NCBI GenBank assembly: GCA_030036915.1
Contig: JASHSC010000010.1
Coordinates: 1-11,628 of the forward strand
Source of the DNA: Terriglobia bacterium
Lineage (GTDB): Bacteria > Acidobacteriota > Terriglobia > UBA7540
Reading direction: 5' to 3'
Length of the DNA stretch: 11,628 bases
Shown: positions 1 to 6,093 of the stretch, in pieces
Numbering within the stretch: the first letter of the stretch is position 1
How the letters are laid out: each line of letters opens with the position of its first letter
The notes under the pieces: model-generated
What the model was told of the DNA's origin: nothing
What the model saw: only the letters and a program-made list of their open reading frames with translations
The model's database searches: none
Translations under genes and position numbers: made by a program

Positions 1-102
1 CTCTTTTGCCACTCGGCGGCAGTAGGCGATGAGCTTCGCGCAGCGCGTGCAGGCAATCACCTGTTGATTTAACTGCACCAATTCGTTGGGCATTTTTGAC
101 AT
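1..102 (-). CDS. Uracil-DNA glycosylase, family 4/5-like (N-terminal fragment)
   Basis: Only the first 34 codons lie in the window; the gene runs off the left edge. The visible N-terminus (MPNELVQLNQQVIACTRCAK, then LIAYCRRVAKE) has the CxxC pair followed by a Leu-x-x-Tyr/Trp-x-x-x-Val-Ala stretch typical of the N-terminus of iron-sulfur family 4 and family 5 uracil-DNA glycosylases, where these cysteines are the first ligands of the [4Fe-4S] cluster. Such enzymes excise uracil from DNA in base excision repair. The catalytic motifs lie outside the window, so the family cannot be settled. ATG codons at 102 and 93 are in the same frame and neither has a clear Shine-Dalgarno sequence; the domain allows either. 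The gene follows the EVE gene on the same strand after a 67-76-base gap. Confidence 0.6.
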   Translation of the reverse strand, partial: MSKMPNELVQLNQQVIACTRCAKLIAYCRRVAKE

Positions 103-169
103 TAATGATTTGTTTCGGGGGCTGCGGTCCGTCAATCTGTTTTGGCGTTGCGCATCGGGCGCGCCAGGC

Positions 170-589
170 TCAAGACGGTTTCTTTGCCGCCAATCCCATG
201 ATGATTTCCCAGTAAGCGTCGGAGACAGGCATGACCGACAGGCGCGGCATCCGCACAAGGTCGAAATTCTTTAACGCGCCGGTCCTTTTGATTTCGTCCA
301 GCGTGACCGGGCGTGCCAGTTTCTCCTTCGCCTGCAAGTCGATCACGACCAGGCGAGGGTCCTTTTGTTGCGGGTCGGGGTAAGGGTCGCTAACGGCTTC
401 AGCCAGGCCCACGGCCGCGCGCTCCTCGCCGGTGTGGTAGACCAGCACCTGATCGCCACGCCGCACGTTTCGAAGGTGCTTCAGTGCCAGGTTATTGGAA
501 ATTCCATCCCACACGGTTTTGCCGTCGCGTGCGAGGTCAGAGAAGGAATAGTGTTCAGGATCGGATTTCAGCAGCCATTTTGCCGGCAT
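170..589 (-). CDS. EVE domain-containing protein
   Basis: A 139-residue single-domain protein. The N-terminus (WLLKSDPEHYSFSDLARDGK, then TVWDGISNNLALKHLR) and the following RRGDQVLVYHTG and VGLAEAVSDPYPDPQ match the EVE family (relatives of human THYN1), as does the C-terminal MPRLSVMPVSDAYWEII stretch. The length is normal for the family. EVE domains share the fold of YTH and PUA domains and are thought to bind modified bases in DNA or RNA; in bacteria they occur alone or fused to restriction or nuclease domains. No fused domain is present here, so the natural ligand is unknown. The start at 589 is supported by GGAGG at 594-598, four bases upstream. It is transcribed toward the glycosylase gene; a shared role with it in handling unusual bases is only a guess. 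Confidence 0.9.
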   Translation of the reverse strand: MPAKWLLKSDPEHYSFSDLARDGKTVWDGISNNLALKHLRNVRRGDQVLVYHTGEERAAVGLAEAVSDPYPDPQQKDPRLVVIDLQAKEKLARPVTLDEIKRTGALKNFDLVRMPRLSVMPVSDAYWEIIMGLAAKKPS

Positions 590-929
590 GACGCCTCCAC
601 GGTTTTGACAACGCTTGGCTGGCCCAATGGCATTCTAGTTGAACCTGCCCGCCGCGACTAGTGTCCGAAAGTGGAAAAGGCGAATTCGTCACCATATGCC
701 GCCGACCTTCGCCAGCGGCCGGAATGAGCTCGTCCTCGCTTTCTGAAATTGCAATTAAGCACGCTCGTGGTAAGCTAAGGTCATCGCCTGCCTACCTTCG
801 ACAGGCGATCTGGAACTGTACATCGAATGTCCTTATCGGGGGCTTAGAATCGTGTCGTAAAAGGGCTTACGGGACTTGTATCTAATTCGCTTCAATGGCA
901 TCTTATGACGTGGGGGTAAAAGGAAGAAC
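590..929. other. 340-base divergent intergenic region
   Basis: This stretch separates the EVE gene (minus) from the thioredoxin gene (plus) and must hold the promoters of both. No convincing protein-coding frame is present. Candidate elements are weak: TTGACA at 605-610 on the plus strand lacks a well-spaced -10 box, and TAGAAT at 845-850 is a fair -10 box without a matching -35. A perfect 8-bp inverted repeat (783-809) is the only clear structure. I see no tRNA, riboswitch or mobile element here. Confidence 0.5.
783..809. repeat. Hairpin with 8-bp stem upstream of trxA
   Basis: ATCGCCTG (783-790) and CAGGCGAT (802-809) form a perfect inverted repeat around an 11-base loop. No T-run follows on either strand, so it is not a standard intrinsic terminator. 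It could be a protein-binding site or a stray dispersed palindrome. It lies about 120 bases before the thioredoxin start. Confidence 0.45.
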
Positions 930-1268
930 ATGGAAAAGGTAATGCATGTTGCCGCCGGCGACTGGCAGGGGCTTGAATCGAGCACCAAGCCGGTGTTCTT
1001 GGATTTTTGGGCGGATTGGTGCGGTCCGTGCAGAATGCTCGCACCGACTTTTGATAAATTGGCCGAAAAATTCAGCGAGCAGGTGACCTTCGCAAAGATC
1101 AATGTGGACGAACTGCCCGAAATCGCCAACAAGTTCTCCGTGCGGTCGATCCCTACTCTGGTCTTAATGCAGTCGGGCAATGTGGTGGAAAAGCTGGTCG
1201 GGCTGCGATCGGAGCAGGAACTGGCGCAGGTCCTCAGCCGTTATACCAACAGCAACGGCAATAAATAA
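930..1268 (+). CDS. trxA: Thioredoxin
   Basis: A 112-residue protein of normal thioredoxin length. The redox motif W30-C31-G32-P33-C34 sits in FWADWCGPCRMLAPTF. The buried acidic residue (D25, matching E. coli Trx D26) and the cis-proline loop (S73-I74-P75-T76) are present. There is no signal peptide or membrane segment, so it acts in the cytoplasm as a general protein-disulfide reductase, normally recycled by thioredoxin reductase, for instance supplying electrons to ribonucleotide reductase. AAAGGAAG at 919-926 just before the ATG at 930 supports the start. It is the only plus-strand gene in the window, stands alone, and faces the 1346-2338 gene across a 77-base convergent gap. The symbol trxA follows family identity; other thioredoxin paralogues may exist in the genome. 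Confidence 0.95.
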   Translation: MEKVMHVAAGDWQGLESSTKPVFLDFWADWCGPCRMLAPTFDKLAEKFSEQVTFAKINVDELPEIANKFSVRSIPTLVLMQSGNVVEKLVGLRSEQELAQVLSRYTNSNGNK

Positions 1269-1345
1269 GCGTGGAATGAAGTGGCTCAGCAGGGTTGGAC
1301 AACCTTGAATTCCGCCCCATCGTTCAGATTCGCAATTCCCCCCGA

Positions 1346-2338
1346 TCAAGCCCCCGGTCGCTGGCCCAGCACATTCGTTGTATTCGGGAAGAATCCCTTG
1401 GGCGTGCTCAGGTAACCTGAGACGGTATCCTTGCCTAATTTATTCACAACTAGTTCCAGGTAAGTCTGCGCGCCTTGCACGTAGAACCAAACGGGCGAAT
1501 TCAATGCGCAGTTGGGGTGCGAGGTTGTTTTGTCATCAGCCGTAAGATAGAGGTTGTATGTGTTTTTCTTGGGGTCAGTTCTGTCAAGCAACAAAGTCAC
1601 GGTTCCGACCTTCTGCTGAGCCTTCCTTCGGGGCAAGGTGAATTCAAAATAGTCGCGATCGGACTTGTGCGCAAGAGCGACCAATTCGTCATGCGTTCGG
1701 GCGATATCACCCTTCAATTCACCTTTGGTTCCGGTGAGGGCGTTGGTGAATTCGTCCTTAGTGTCTGCCAAGTCCTTTTTGGTACCTGCCAGATCCGTGC
1801 TCAGGCCTGTGATCTTGGTGTTGGAATCCGTCTGAAGCTTGGTCAATTCATCGTTGCTGGCCTTCTGTGCGATGGCTTGATTCAATTGCGACACTGCGGT
1901 TTCTTGTTGCTTCTGGACTTCCGCCGCCAGGGCATGCGCGCGCTGGAGGTCCTGCTGCGTCACGCCGAGTTTTTCCGAAGTGACCTGAAGTTGTCCGCGC
2001 AGTTGAGCATAGCGGTCATCGGTGGAGTCCATTCGCCGCGTCAGCAAATTCATCGCGTCGGCCTGTTTCGACTCAAAGTCACTAAATTGGCTGCGCGCCA
2101 TAATGGCCATTGCCAGATTCACAGCAGTCACGATGGCCAGCACGACCACGAGCCAGACCAGACCCTTTCCGCCTCCCGCTGCGGGGCTCGCCTGCGGGGC
2201 CTGCTGAACCAGCACGTACTGAGGGCCGCCCGGTTGAGGCTGGATTTGCGGCGCGGCAGGCGACTGCTCCGGGGCGGGTGAGCGTCGCGTTGGCGCATCA
2301 TTCAGGCCGAACATCGAGGTCGGATCATTTTCTGCCAT
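1346..2338 (-). CDS. Membrane-anchored coiled-coil protein of unknown function
   Basis: I do not recognise this 330-residue protein. It has four visible parts: a proline/glutamine/alanine-rich, probably disordered N-terminus (1-56); one hydrophobic transmembrane segment (about 59-82, LVWLVVVLAIVTAVNLAMAI); a long polar helical region rich in Gln, Lys, Asp and Thr (about 85-225) that looks like a coiled coil, with repeated units such as GTKKDLADTKDEF; and a small beta-rich C-terminal domain (about 228-322) starting at DYFEFTLPRRK. The N-tail is probably cytoplasmic and the coiled coil and C-domain extracytoplasmic; with no signal peptide before the segment, this orientation is inferred. The single Cys (C277) gives no metal site. 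The start at 2338 has a strong Shine-Dalgarno TAAGGAG (2344-2350), and a promoter-like sequence lies further upstream, so it appears to be transcribed independently of ispF. Confidence 0.8.
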   Translation of the reverse strand: MAENDPTSMFGLNDAPTRRSPAPEQSPAAPQIQPQPGGPQYVLVQQAPQASPAAGGGKGLVWLVVVLAIVTAVNLAMAIMARSQFSDFESKQADAMNLLTRRMDSTDDRYAQLRGQLQVTSEKLGVTQQDLQRAHALAAEVQKQQETAVSQLNQAIAQKASNDELTKLQTDSNTKITGLSTDLAGTKKDLADTKDEFTNALTGTKGELKGDIARTHDELVALAHKSDRDYFEFTLPRRKAQQKVGTVTLLLDRTDPKKNTYNLYLTADDKTTSHPNCALNSPVWFYVQGAQTYLELVVNKLGKDTVSGYLSTPKGFFPNTTNVLGQRPGA

Positions 2339-2343
2339 ACATT

Positions 2344-2350
2344 CTCCTTA
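2344..2350 (-). promoter_or_regulatory. Shine-Dalgarno for the 1346-2338 gene
   Basis: TAAGGAG lies five bases before the ATG at 2338 and fixes the start of the coiled-coil gene. Confidence 0.75.
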
Positions 2351-2426
2351 TTTCCAATTGCCTGTGTCGGGTTCACCGGAACAGCCAGATTTCTCCATCC
2401 CTATGATGCCACATTCGGCGGCTGCG

Positions 2427-2456
2427 TTTATATGTAAATGCATTTTTACTTATCAA
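2427..2456 (-). promoter_or_regulatory. Sigma-70-like promoter for the coiled-coil gene
   Basis: Read on the minus strand: -35 TTGATA (2451-2456), an 18-base spacer, -10 TATAAA (2427-2432). Each box differs from consensus at one position. Transcription would start near 2420, giving a leader of about 80 bases before the start codon at 2338. The spacer contains the perfect 10-bp palindrome AAATGCATTT (2436-2445), which could be an operator, though AT-rich palindromes of this size also occur by chance. Confidence 0.6.
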
Positions 2457-2508
2457 GCTCGTTTATTGCCCCACAATAACCACTGTAGTGGAGCACGCAT
2501 GGGCCATT

Positions 2509-3084
2509 TCAAGCTCGGGCTTGAATCAGCGCCACAGCGTCCGCTCGAATAGCCTCGCCGCGGCCGACAGCATCAAGCCCCTCGCCTGATTTAGCTTTGA
2601 CGCTCACCTGGCCGGGCAAGAGTGAAAGCGCCGCCGCAACTTTTTTCTCCATCGGGGGGATGTGCTGCGCAAGCTTCGGCCGCTCCAAACCCACGGTTGC
2701 GTCGACGTTTACAATCCGGTAGCCGCCGAGATCGAGCAATTCACGAACGTGGCGCAGAAAGAGCAGGCTGGAGGCGTTCTTCCATCGCGGAGCAGTGTTG
2801 GGAAAGTGGCGCCCGATGTCGCCCATTCGCGCCGCGCCCAGCAAAGCGTCGCAAATCGCGTGAGCCAGGACGTCGCCGTCGGAGTGGCCGACGGGTCCCT
2901 GGTCAAACGGTACATGGACACCGCCCAGAATCAGCTTGCGCCCAGGCGCCAGTCGATGCAAGTCATTACCAATGCCTACGCGCCACAGCGGGGCGGGTTC
3001 GCGCGCTGCAACTCCGGCCCCGGCACTCGGGGTGGACAGGGCGTGATGGTCTCTTCGTTTCGGCGGGGTTGTTGATCGCTTCAT
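2509..3084 (-). CDS. ispF: 2-C-methyl-D-erythritol 2,4-cyclodiphosphate synthase
   Basis: IspF converts CDP-ME 2-phosphate to methylerythritol cyclodiphosphate and CMP in the cytoplasmic MEP isoprenoid pathway. With the start at 3084 the protein has 191 residues. The expected metal ligands are present: D41-x-H43 (in GIGNDLHRL) and H75 (in HSDGDVLAHAICDA). GDIGRHFPNTAP (89-99), HIPPM (141-145) and GRGEAI (174-179) are further family landmarks. The loop that reads TTTE in E. coli is KSGE here (165-168), keeping the glutamate. The usual domain begins near residue 34, so about 33 residues rich in Arg, Ala and Pro form an unusual N-terminal extension. The open frame runs further upstream into ispD, but 3084 is the only ATG after the ispD stop (3095-3097), ten bases away, so the two genes are probably cotranscribed. 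Confidence 0.93.
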   Translation of the reverse strand: MKRSTTPPKRRDHHALSTPSAGAGVAAREPAPLWRVGIGNDLHRLAPGRKLILGGVHVPFDQGPVGHSDGDVLAHAICDALLGAARMGDIGRHFPNTAPRWKNASSLLFLRHVRELLDLGGYRIVNVDATVGLERPKLAQHIPPMEKKVAAALSLLPGQVSVKAKSGEGLDAVGRGEAIRADAVALIQARA

Positions 3085-3094
3085 CTTCTCGTGT

Positions 3095-3799
3095 TCAGGC
3101 CCCTTGGCGGACCTGCTCGCGCTCCTGAGCGATGTAAAGCCGGGCCAATGGCAGATCCGAGGGCTTGGTGATCTTGATGTTTCGGTCCGACCCCATGAGG
3201 ACCCTGACGTCGTGCCCCTCATGCTCCACCAGGCTCGATTCGTCCGTGCCGTAGAAGCCCTCCGCCAGAGCGCGATCGAATGCCCGGCGCAGGAGCGAAT
3301 AATGGAAGGCCTGCGGCGTCTGGGCTAGAACAATCAGCTCACGCCGAATCGTACCCGTAATGATTTGGCGCTCCACCTTTTTCACCGTGTCCACGCTGGG
3401 AATCGCCAGAATAGCGGCGCCGTCCTGGCGTGCGGCGTCCACCACCTGGCGAATCAAGGCGAGTTCGACGAAGGGGCGCACGGCGTCGTGCACCACCACC
3501 ACTTCCGTGTCCGCCGGCGCCTCATTCAGGCAGCGAGCCACGGTCTCCTGCCGTGACGCTCCACCGGCCACCAGCCGCACGTTTTTCGAAAAACGCTCCG
3601 GGGCAATTTCCTTCGCGGCCCGCTCCATATCCTCCGGCCGGACGCCCATGAAGATTTCGTCGATGGCTTCGGAAGCCGCGAATTTTCTGAGGGTGTGAAC
3701 GAAAATGGGCACGCCTTCAAGCGAGAGAAACTGTTTGGGCGTTACACCGCCCATCCGCAATCCCGAGCCCGCCGCAGGAATGATGGCCAAAATACCCAT
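3095..3799 (-). CDS. ispD: 2-C-methyl-D-erythritol 4-phosphate cytidylyltransferase
   Basis: IspD couples MEP and CTP to form CDP-methylerythritol, the third MEP-pathway step. The 234-residue length is normal. The nucleotide-binding N-terminus is intact: IPAAGSGLRMG (7-17) with R15 and P21-K22-Q23-F24, corresponding to the catalytic Arg and Lys of E. coli IspD. GGASRQETV (79-87), VVVHDAVRPF (101-110), QTPQAF (160-165), TDESSLVE (185-192) and GSDRNIKIT (203-211) complete the family pattern. The start at 3799 has only a weak upstream ribosome-binding sequence, but it begins exactly at the conserved beta strand. ispF follows after ten bases. Upstream, the gene is separated from yacL by a terminator-like hairpin, so it probably has its own promoter, which I could not place. 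No fusion to IspF is present, unlike the bifunctional IspDF of some proteobacteria. Confidence 0.96.
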   Translation of the reverse strand: MGILAIIPAAGSGLRMGGVTPKQFLSLEGVPIFVHTLRKFAASEAIDEIFMGVRPEDMERAAKEIAPERFSKNVRLVAGGASRQETVARCLNEAPADTEVVVVHDAVRPFVELALIRQVVDAARQDGAAILAIPSVDTVKKVERQIITGTIRRELIVLAQTPQAFHYSLLRRAFDRALAEGFYGTDESSLVEHEGHDVRVLMGSDRNIKITKPSDLPLARLYIAQEREQVRQGA

Positions 3800-3846
3800 T
3801 GAAGAACGTCCGATGTCAGTTTTCTTTCGCAGGTTGCCCTGGAGGC

Positions 3847-3877
3847 CACAGCGTATTGATCCGGATAGTCCGCTGTG
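3847..3877. repeat. Inverted repeat upstream of ispD
   Basis: CACAGCG (3847-3853) and CGCTGTG (3871-3877) form a 7-bp stem around a 17-base loop that itself contains the palindrome ATCCGGAT (3859-3866). It lies 48 bases before the ispD start, where an operator or leader structure could sit. No T-run follows on the minus strand. Confidence 0.4.
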
Positions 3878-3885
3878 ATAATGCC

Positions 3886-3925
3886 AAAAAAAGAGCGGCC
3901 GAGCCTAGCGATCCCCCCTCGCCGC
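3886..3925 (-). terminator. Rho-independent terminator after yacL
   Basis: Read on the minus strand, GCGGCGAG (3918-3925) pairs with CTCGGCCGC (3895-3903) with one bulged G and a 14-base loop, followed directly by TCTTTTTTT (3886-3894). It begins about 30 bases after the yacL stop. The GC-rich stem plus U-tract is the standard intrinsic terminator layout. It would end or attenuate yacL transcription before ispD. Confidence 0.65.
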
Positions 3926-3956
3926 GACCACGCAAGCGCGCTTAGACGCCTGACGC

Positions 3957-4976
3957 TTACTGATGAACCGCCTCCGCCATGACGCGCCGTTCGTCGTATT
4001 TTCCAAAGATCATTTTTCCGGCGGTGGTCTGCAAGACGCTGGTGACGGAGATATCGATGGTCTTGGAGATCATTTTCTTGGCGTTGTCCACCACCACCAT
4101 CGTGCCGTCGTCGAGATACGCCACGCCCTGATTATATTCCTTGCCTTCCTTGAGGATGAACACGCGCATCACTTCGCCGGGCAGAACCACGGGCTTCAGG
4201 GCGTTGGCCAAATCGTTGATATTCAGCACCGGAACGCCCTGGAGCTGGGCGACTTTGTTGAGATTGAAATCGTTGGTGACGATCTTCCCTTCGTAAGCGC
4301 GCGCCAGCTCGATGAGCTTCAGGTCTACCTCGCGAAGCTGGGGGAAATCCTCCTCGACGATTTGCACCGTGATGTTGCTCATCTTCTGCATGCGCTGAAG
4401 GATGTCAAGCCCCCGGCGTCCCCGGTTGCGCTTCAGGGGATCGGAGGAGTCCGCCACCAACTGCAATTCGCGCAGGACGAACTGGGGAACGATGAGAGTT
4501 CCATCAATAAAGCTCGTGTCGCAAACGTCCGCGATGCGCCCGTCGATGATGACGCTGGTATCCAGAATTTTAAAATTCTTGCGCAGCGGTTTTTCCGCGG
4601 AAAATAGTCCGCCCAGAGCCCCAAGATTCAGCAGGTCTCCCTTATTGGCGCCCAACACCAAGCCCACATAGGCCATCAGCAGAAGCAACGTCACCTGGAA
4701 AAACGAATTCACCGCCTTATCGATGGCCGTCAAGCTGAGCAGGTGGCTGATCATGAGCGCGCCCAGAATGCCCAGAATCGAGCCGAAAGCCGCGCCCATC
4801 AGCCGCTTCAGGCTGGCTCTTTCTAAGCGCATTTCAAAGAAGACGAAGAAAATCCCCAGGGCTAATCCCAGTGTCATGGACTGTAACTTGGAATAACCGA
4901 AGGGATGAAGATGAACCGCTGCGGCGGATATTATGATGACAAATATAACCCGAATTGATCCCAATTCCCAAGACAT
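3957..4976 (-). CDS. yacL: PIN-TRAM domain membrane protein, YacL family
   Basis: A 339-residue protein with four hydrophobic segments in the first 125 residues (about 8-24, 34-49, 60-84, 92-110), a PIN domain (about 135-255) and a C-terminal TRAM domain (about 265-325). The PIN acidic residues are visible: D139 and D145 in ILDTSVIIDGRI, E170 in PQFVLRELQ, and D236 in VTNDFNLNKVA. PIN domains are metal-dependent ribonucleases and TRAM domains bind RNA, so a membrane-tethered RNA-processing role is likely; the substrate is not known. Domain order, length and position before ispD-ispF match B. subtilis YacL. The start at 4976 is supported by GGAGGT (4985-4990), eight bases upstream, and puts the first membrane helix right at the N-terminus as in the family. 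A terminator-like hairpin follows the gene. Confidence 0.93.
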   Translation of the reverse strand: MSWELGSIRVIFVIIISAAAVHLHPFGYSKLQSMTLGLALGIFFVFFEMRLERASLKRLMGAAFGSILGILGALMISHLLSLTAIDKAVNSFFQVTLLLLMAYVGLVLGANKGDLLNLGALGGLFSAEKPLRKNFKILDTSVIIDGRIADVCDTSFIDGTLIVPQFVLRELQLVADSSDPLKRNRGRRGLDILQRMQKMSNITVQIVEEDFPQLREVDLKLIELARAYEGKIVTNDFNLNKVAQLQGVPVLNINDLANALKPVVLPGEVMRVFILKEGKEYNQGVAYLDDGTMVVVDNAKKMISKTIDISVTSVLQTTAGKMIFGKYDERRVMAEAVHQ

Positions 4977-4984
4977 GAGGCGTG

Positions 4985-4990
4985 ACCTCC
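4985..4990 (-). promoter_or_regulatory. Shine-Dalgarno for yacL
   Basis: GGAGGT lies eight bases before the ATG at 4976 and selects this start. A second, competing ribosome-binding site (AGGAG at about 5028-5032) precedes an out-of-frame ATG at 5019; see findings. Confidence 0.7.
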
Positions 4991-5058
4991 ATCTGGAACC
5001 TGTTGAAGAGTCCCGGCATGAATTTTTCTCCTAAATTGCCTCGCGGGATATCCAGGCA

Positions 5059-5067
5059 AGTATATCA
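5059..5067 (-). promoter_or_regulatory. Extended -10 promoter candidate for yacL
   Basis: On the minus strand TGATATACT is an extended -10 element (TGn plus TATACT, one mismatch to consensus). The -35 region is poor, as is common for extended -10 promoters. The spacer contains CCCC-GAA-GGGG, a short inverted repeat (5069-5079). Transcription would start near 5052, about 75 bases before the yacL start codon. Confidence 0.45.
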
Positions 5068-5181
5068 TCCCCTTCGGGGGCGGGAAAGCCGGTAAAGGGT
5101 AGGGGTAACGGTTGGGGTCGGGGAGTGATCCTTCAATGAAGCAATCTGCTAAAACTCTAGCGCGGGTGGGGTCCGATTCTT

Positions 5182-5208
5182 GGACTCCGATGGAGTCCAT
5201 CGGACTCC
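5182..5208. repeat. 27-bp near-perfect palindrome
   Basis: Two 13-base arms around one central G (5195) are complementary at 12 of 13 positions; the left arm is GGACTCCGATGGA. It starts 26 bases past the stop of the 5235-6089 gene. It might act as a transcript-end hairpin for the flagellar cluster (no U-tract follows), as a repressor site, or be a dispersed palindrome. It is unrelated in sequence to the 48-bp and 57-bp elements. Confidence 0.6.
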
Positions 5209-5234
5209 CGGAATTGGAGATACGCGCTACAGGA

Positions 5235-6089
5235 TTATTTTGACGGCTTGGGCGGAGCGGCGCGTGGGGTCTTGGGGGCTTGGAAAATCAAATCTGTGTG
5301 CGCAGGCGGAAAAAAAACGCGGGCCCAAATGTAGCCGTCAAAGCCGCTGATTCTAACGTCCGCGGCGGCCTGATTCTCAGCATGGTCCAGGATTGTGCCG
5401 GCCATTTCCTGGGGGTCCGTAATTCCCGCGGCGAGGATTTCCGTATCGTGAGGCAGCTTGCGGAGTTCCTCGATCGCCCTCTGTATTAATGATTTCACGC
5501 CCAGGCACGGCTCCGTACGGCACATCAGCATTTTTTCCAGCGCGAATAGCGCCGAGTGACTGATGCGGTCGCCAAAGGCCACATAAAGGTGCCGGCTTGC
5601 AGGCAAGTGGTGAACGGGAATCATTCCCGTCGCCTCCAGCAGGTGGAAAGGCACCATGTGCGCGCATTCCAGGTAACGCTTGCTGCGTTCCAGCGGAAAC
5701 ACCGCTGCGGAATATTGCAAGCCGAGGATTTGCGTCACTTGCTCCTCGCTCACGGCACCAATGTGGCGGAGCCATTCCCCCACGCGCCCCCCGCCCGAAT
5801 CCTTTTGCGCCCGCAAGGCCTTTTTGAGTTGCTCGTCATCCACCAATCCGCGGGAGAGCATCAACAGCCCCAGGGGGACGCGGTGCGGCTTGGCCTGCGG
5901 CCGGCCCATTCCCCCAATCAGCTTTTGAATCGCCGTGGCAGCGGCAAGTTCGAAACATTCCGGGCTGCAATACCAGCGCCCCTCGAGCGAATAGCCTTGC
6001 TGCGGTTCGAGCAGATTCCGCCACAATCCCCGACGATTGGGGCAATCCGGCAGCTCGCAATTGCGCACGAAGATTTCGGGTTTAATCAT
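5235..6089 (-). CDS. Stand-alone MshEN/GspE N-terminal-like protein with Cys motif
   Basis: A 284-residue protein. The N-terminus has two Cys pairs (C11-x4-C16 and C41-x3-C45) that look like a zinc-binding treble-clef or ribbon. Residues 72-95 and 102-125 are two 24-residue units of the MshEN pattern (LGxxLxxxGxxxxxxLxxxLxxQ: LGLLMLSRGLV ending at Q95; VGEWLRHIGAV ending at Q125), separated by six residues (KDSGGG). In MshE-type ATPases paired units of this kind bind c-di-GMP. Residues 130-210 resemble the following T2SSE N-domain (MVPFHLLEATGMIPVHHLPA, then LYVAFGDRIS). No Walker motif or ATPase domain follows; the C-terminus is Pro/Lys-rich. It is therefore neither GspE nor PilB, but perhaps a regulator. 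The first unit has Pro instead of the usual Arg before LG. The start at 6089 is the only ATG in frame and lacks a Shine-Dalgarno; a 48-bp repeat ends four bases before it. The gene follows fliN by 68 bases. Confidence 0.75.
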   Translation of the reverse strand: MIKPEIFVRNCELPDCPNRRGLWRNLLEPQQGYSLEGRWYCSPECFELAAATAIQKLIGGMGRPQAKPHRVPLGLLMLSRGLVDDEQLKKALRAQKDSGGGRVGEWLRHIGAVSEEQVTQILGLQYSAAVFPLERSKRYLECAHMVPFHLLEATGMIPVHHLPASRHLYVAFGDRISHSALFALEKMLMCRTEPCLGVKSLIQRAIEELRKLPHDTEILAAGITDPQEMAGTILDHAENQAAADVRISGFDGYIWARVFFPPAHTDLIFQAPKTPRAAPPKPSK

Positions 6090-6093
6090 CGGC

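Noticed and set aside
605..633. TTGACA as a trxA promoter -35
   Set aside because: No acceptable -10 box at 16-18 bases and more than 290 bases from the gene.
895..942. 15-codon open frame overlapping the trxA start
   Set aside because: It has no ribosome-binding site, and the reading frame and length are compatible with chance.
1296..1312. Terminator between trxA and the coiled-coil gene
   Set aside because: The small GGTTG/CAACC repeat has a two-base loop and no T-run, so it is too weak to call.
1475..2281. Long plus-strand open frame (268 codons)
   Set aside because: It lies antisense inside the coiled-coil gene, has no ribosome-binding site or recognisable domain, and its composition mirrors the real gene.
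2481..2496. Terminator after ispF
   Set aside because: CCACT/AGTGG leaves only a two-base loop and lacks a U-tract.
3963..4607. 214-codon plus-strand open frame
   Set aside because: Antisense to the PIN-TRAM coding region; no ribosome-binding site or domain.
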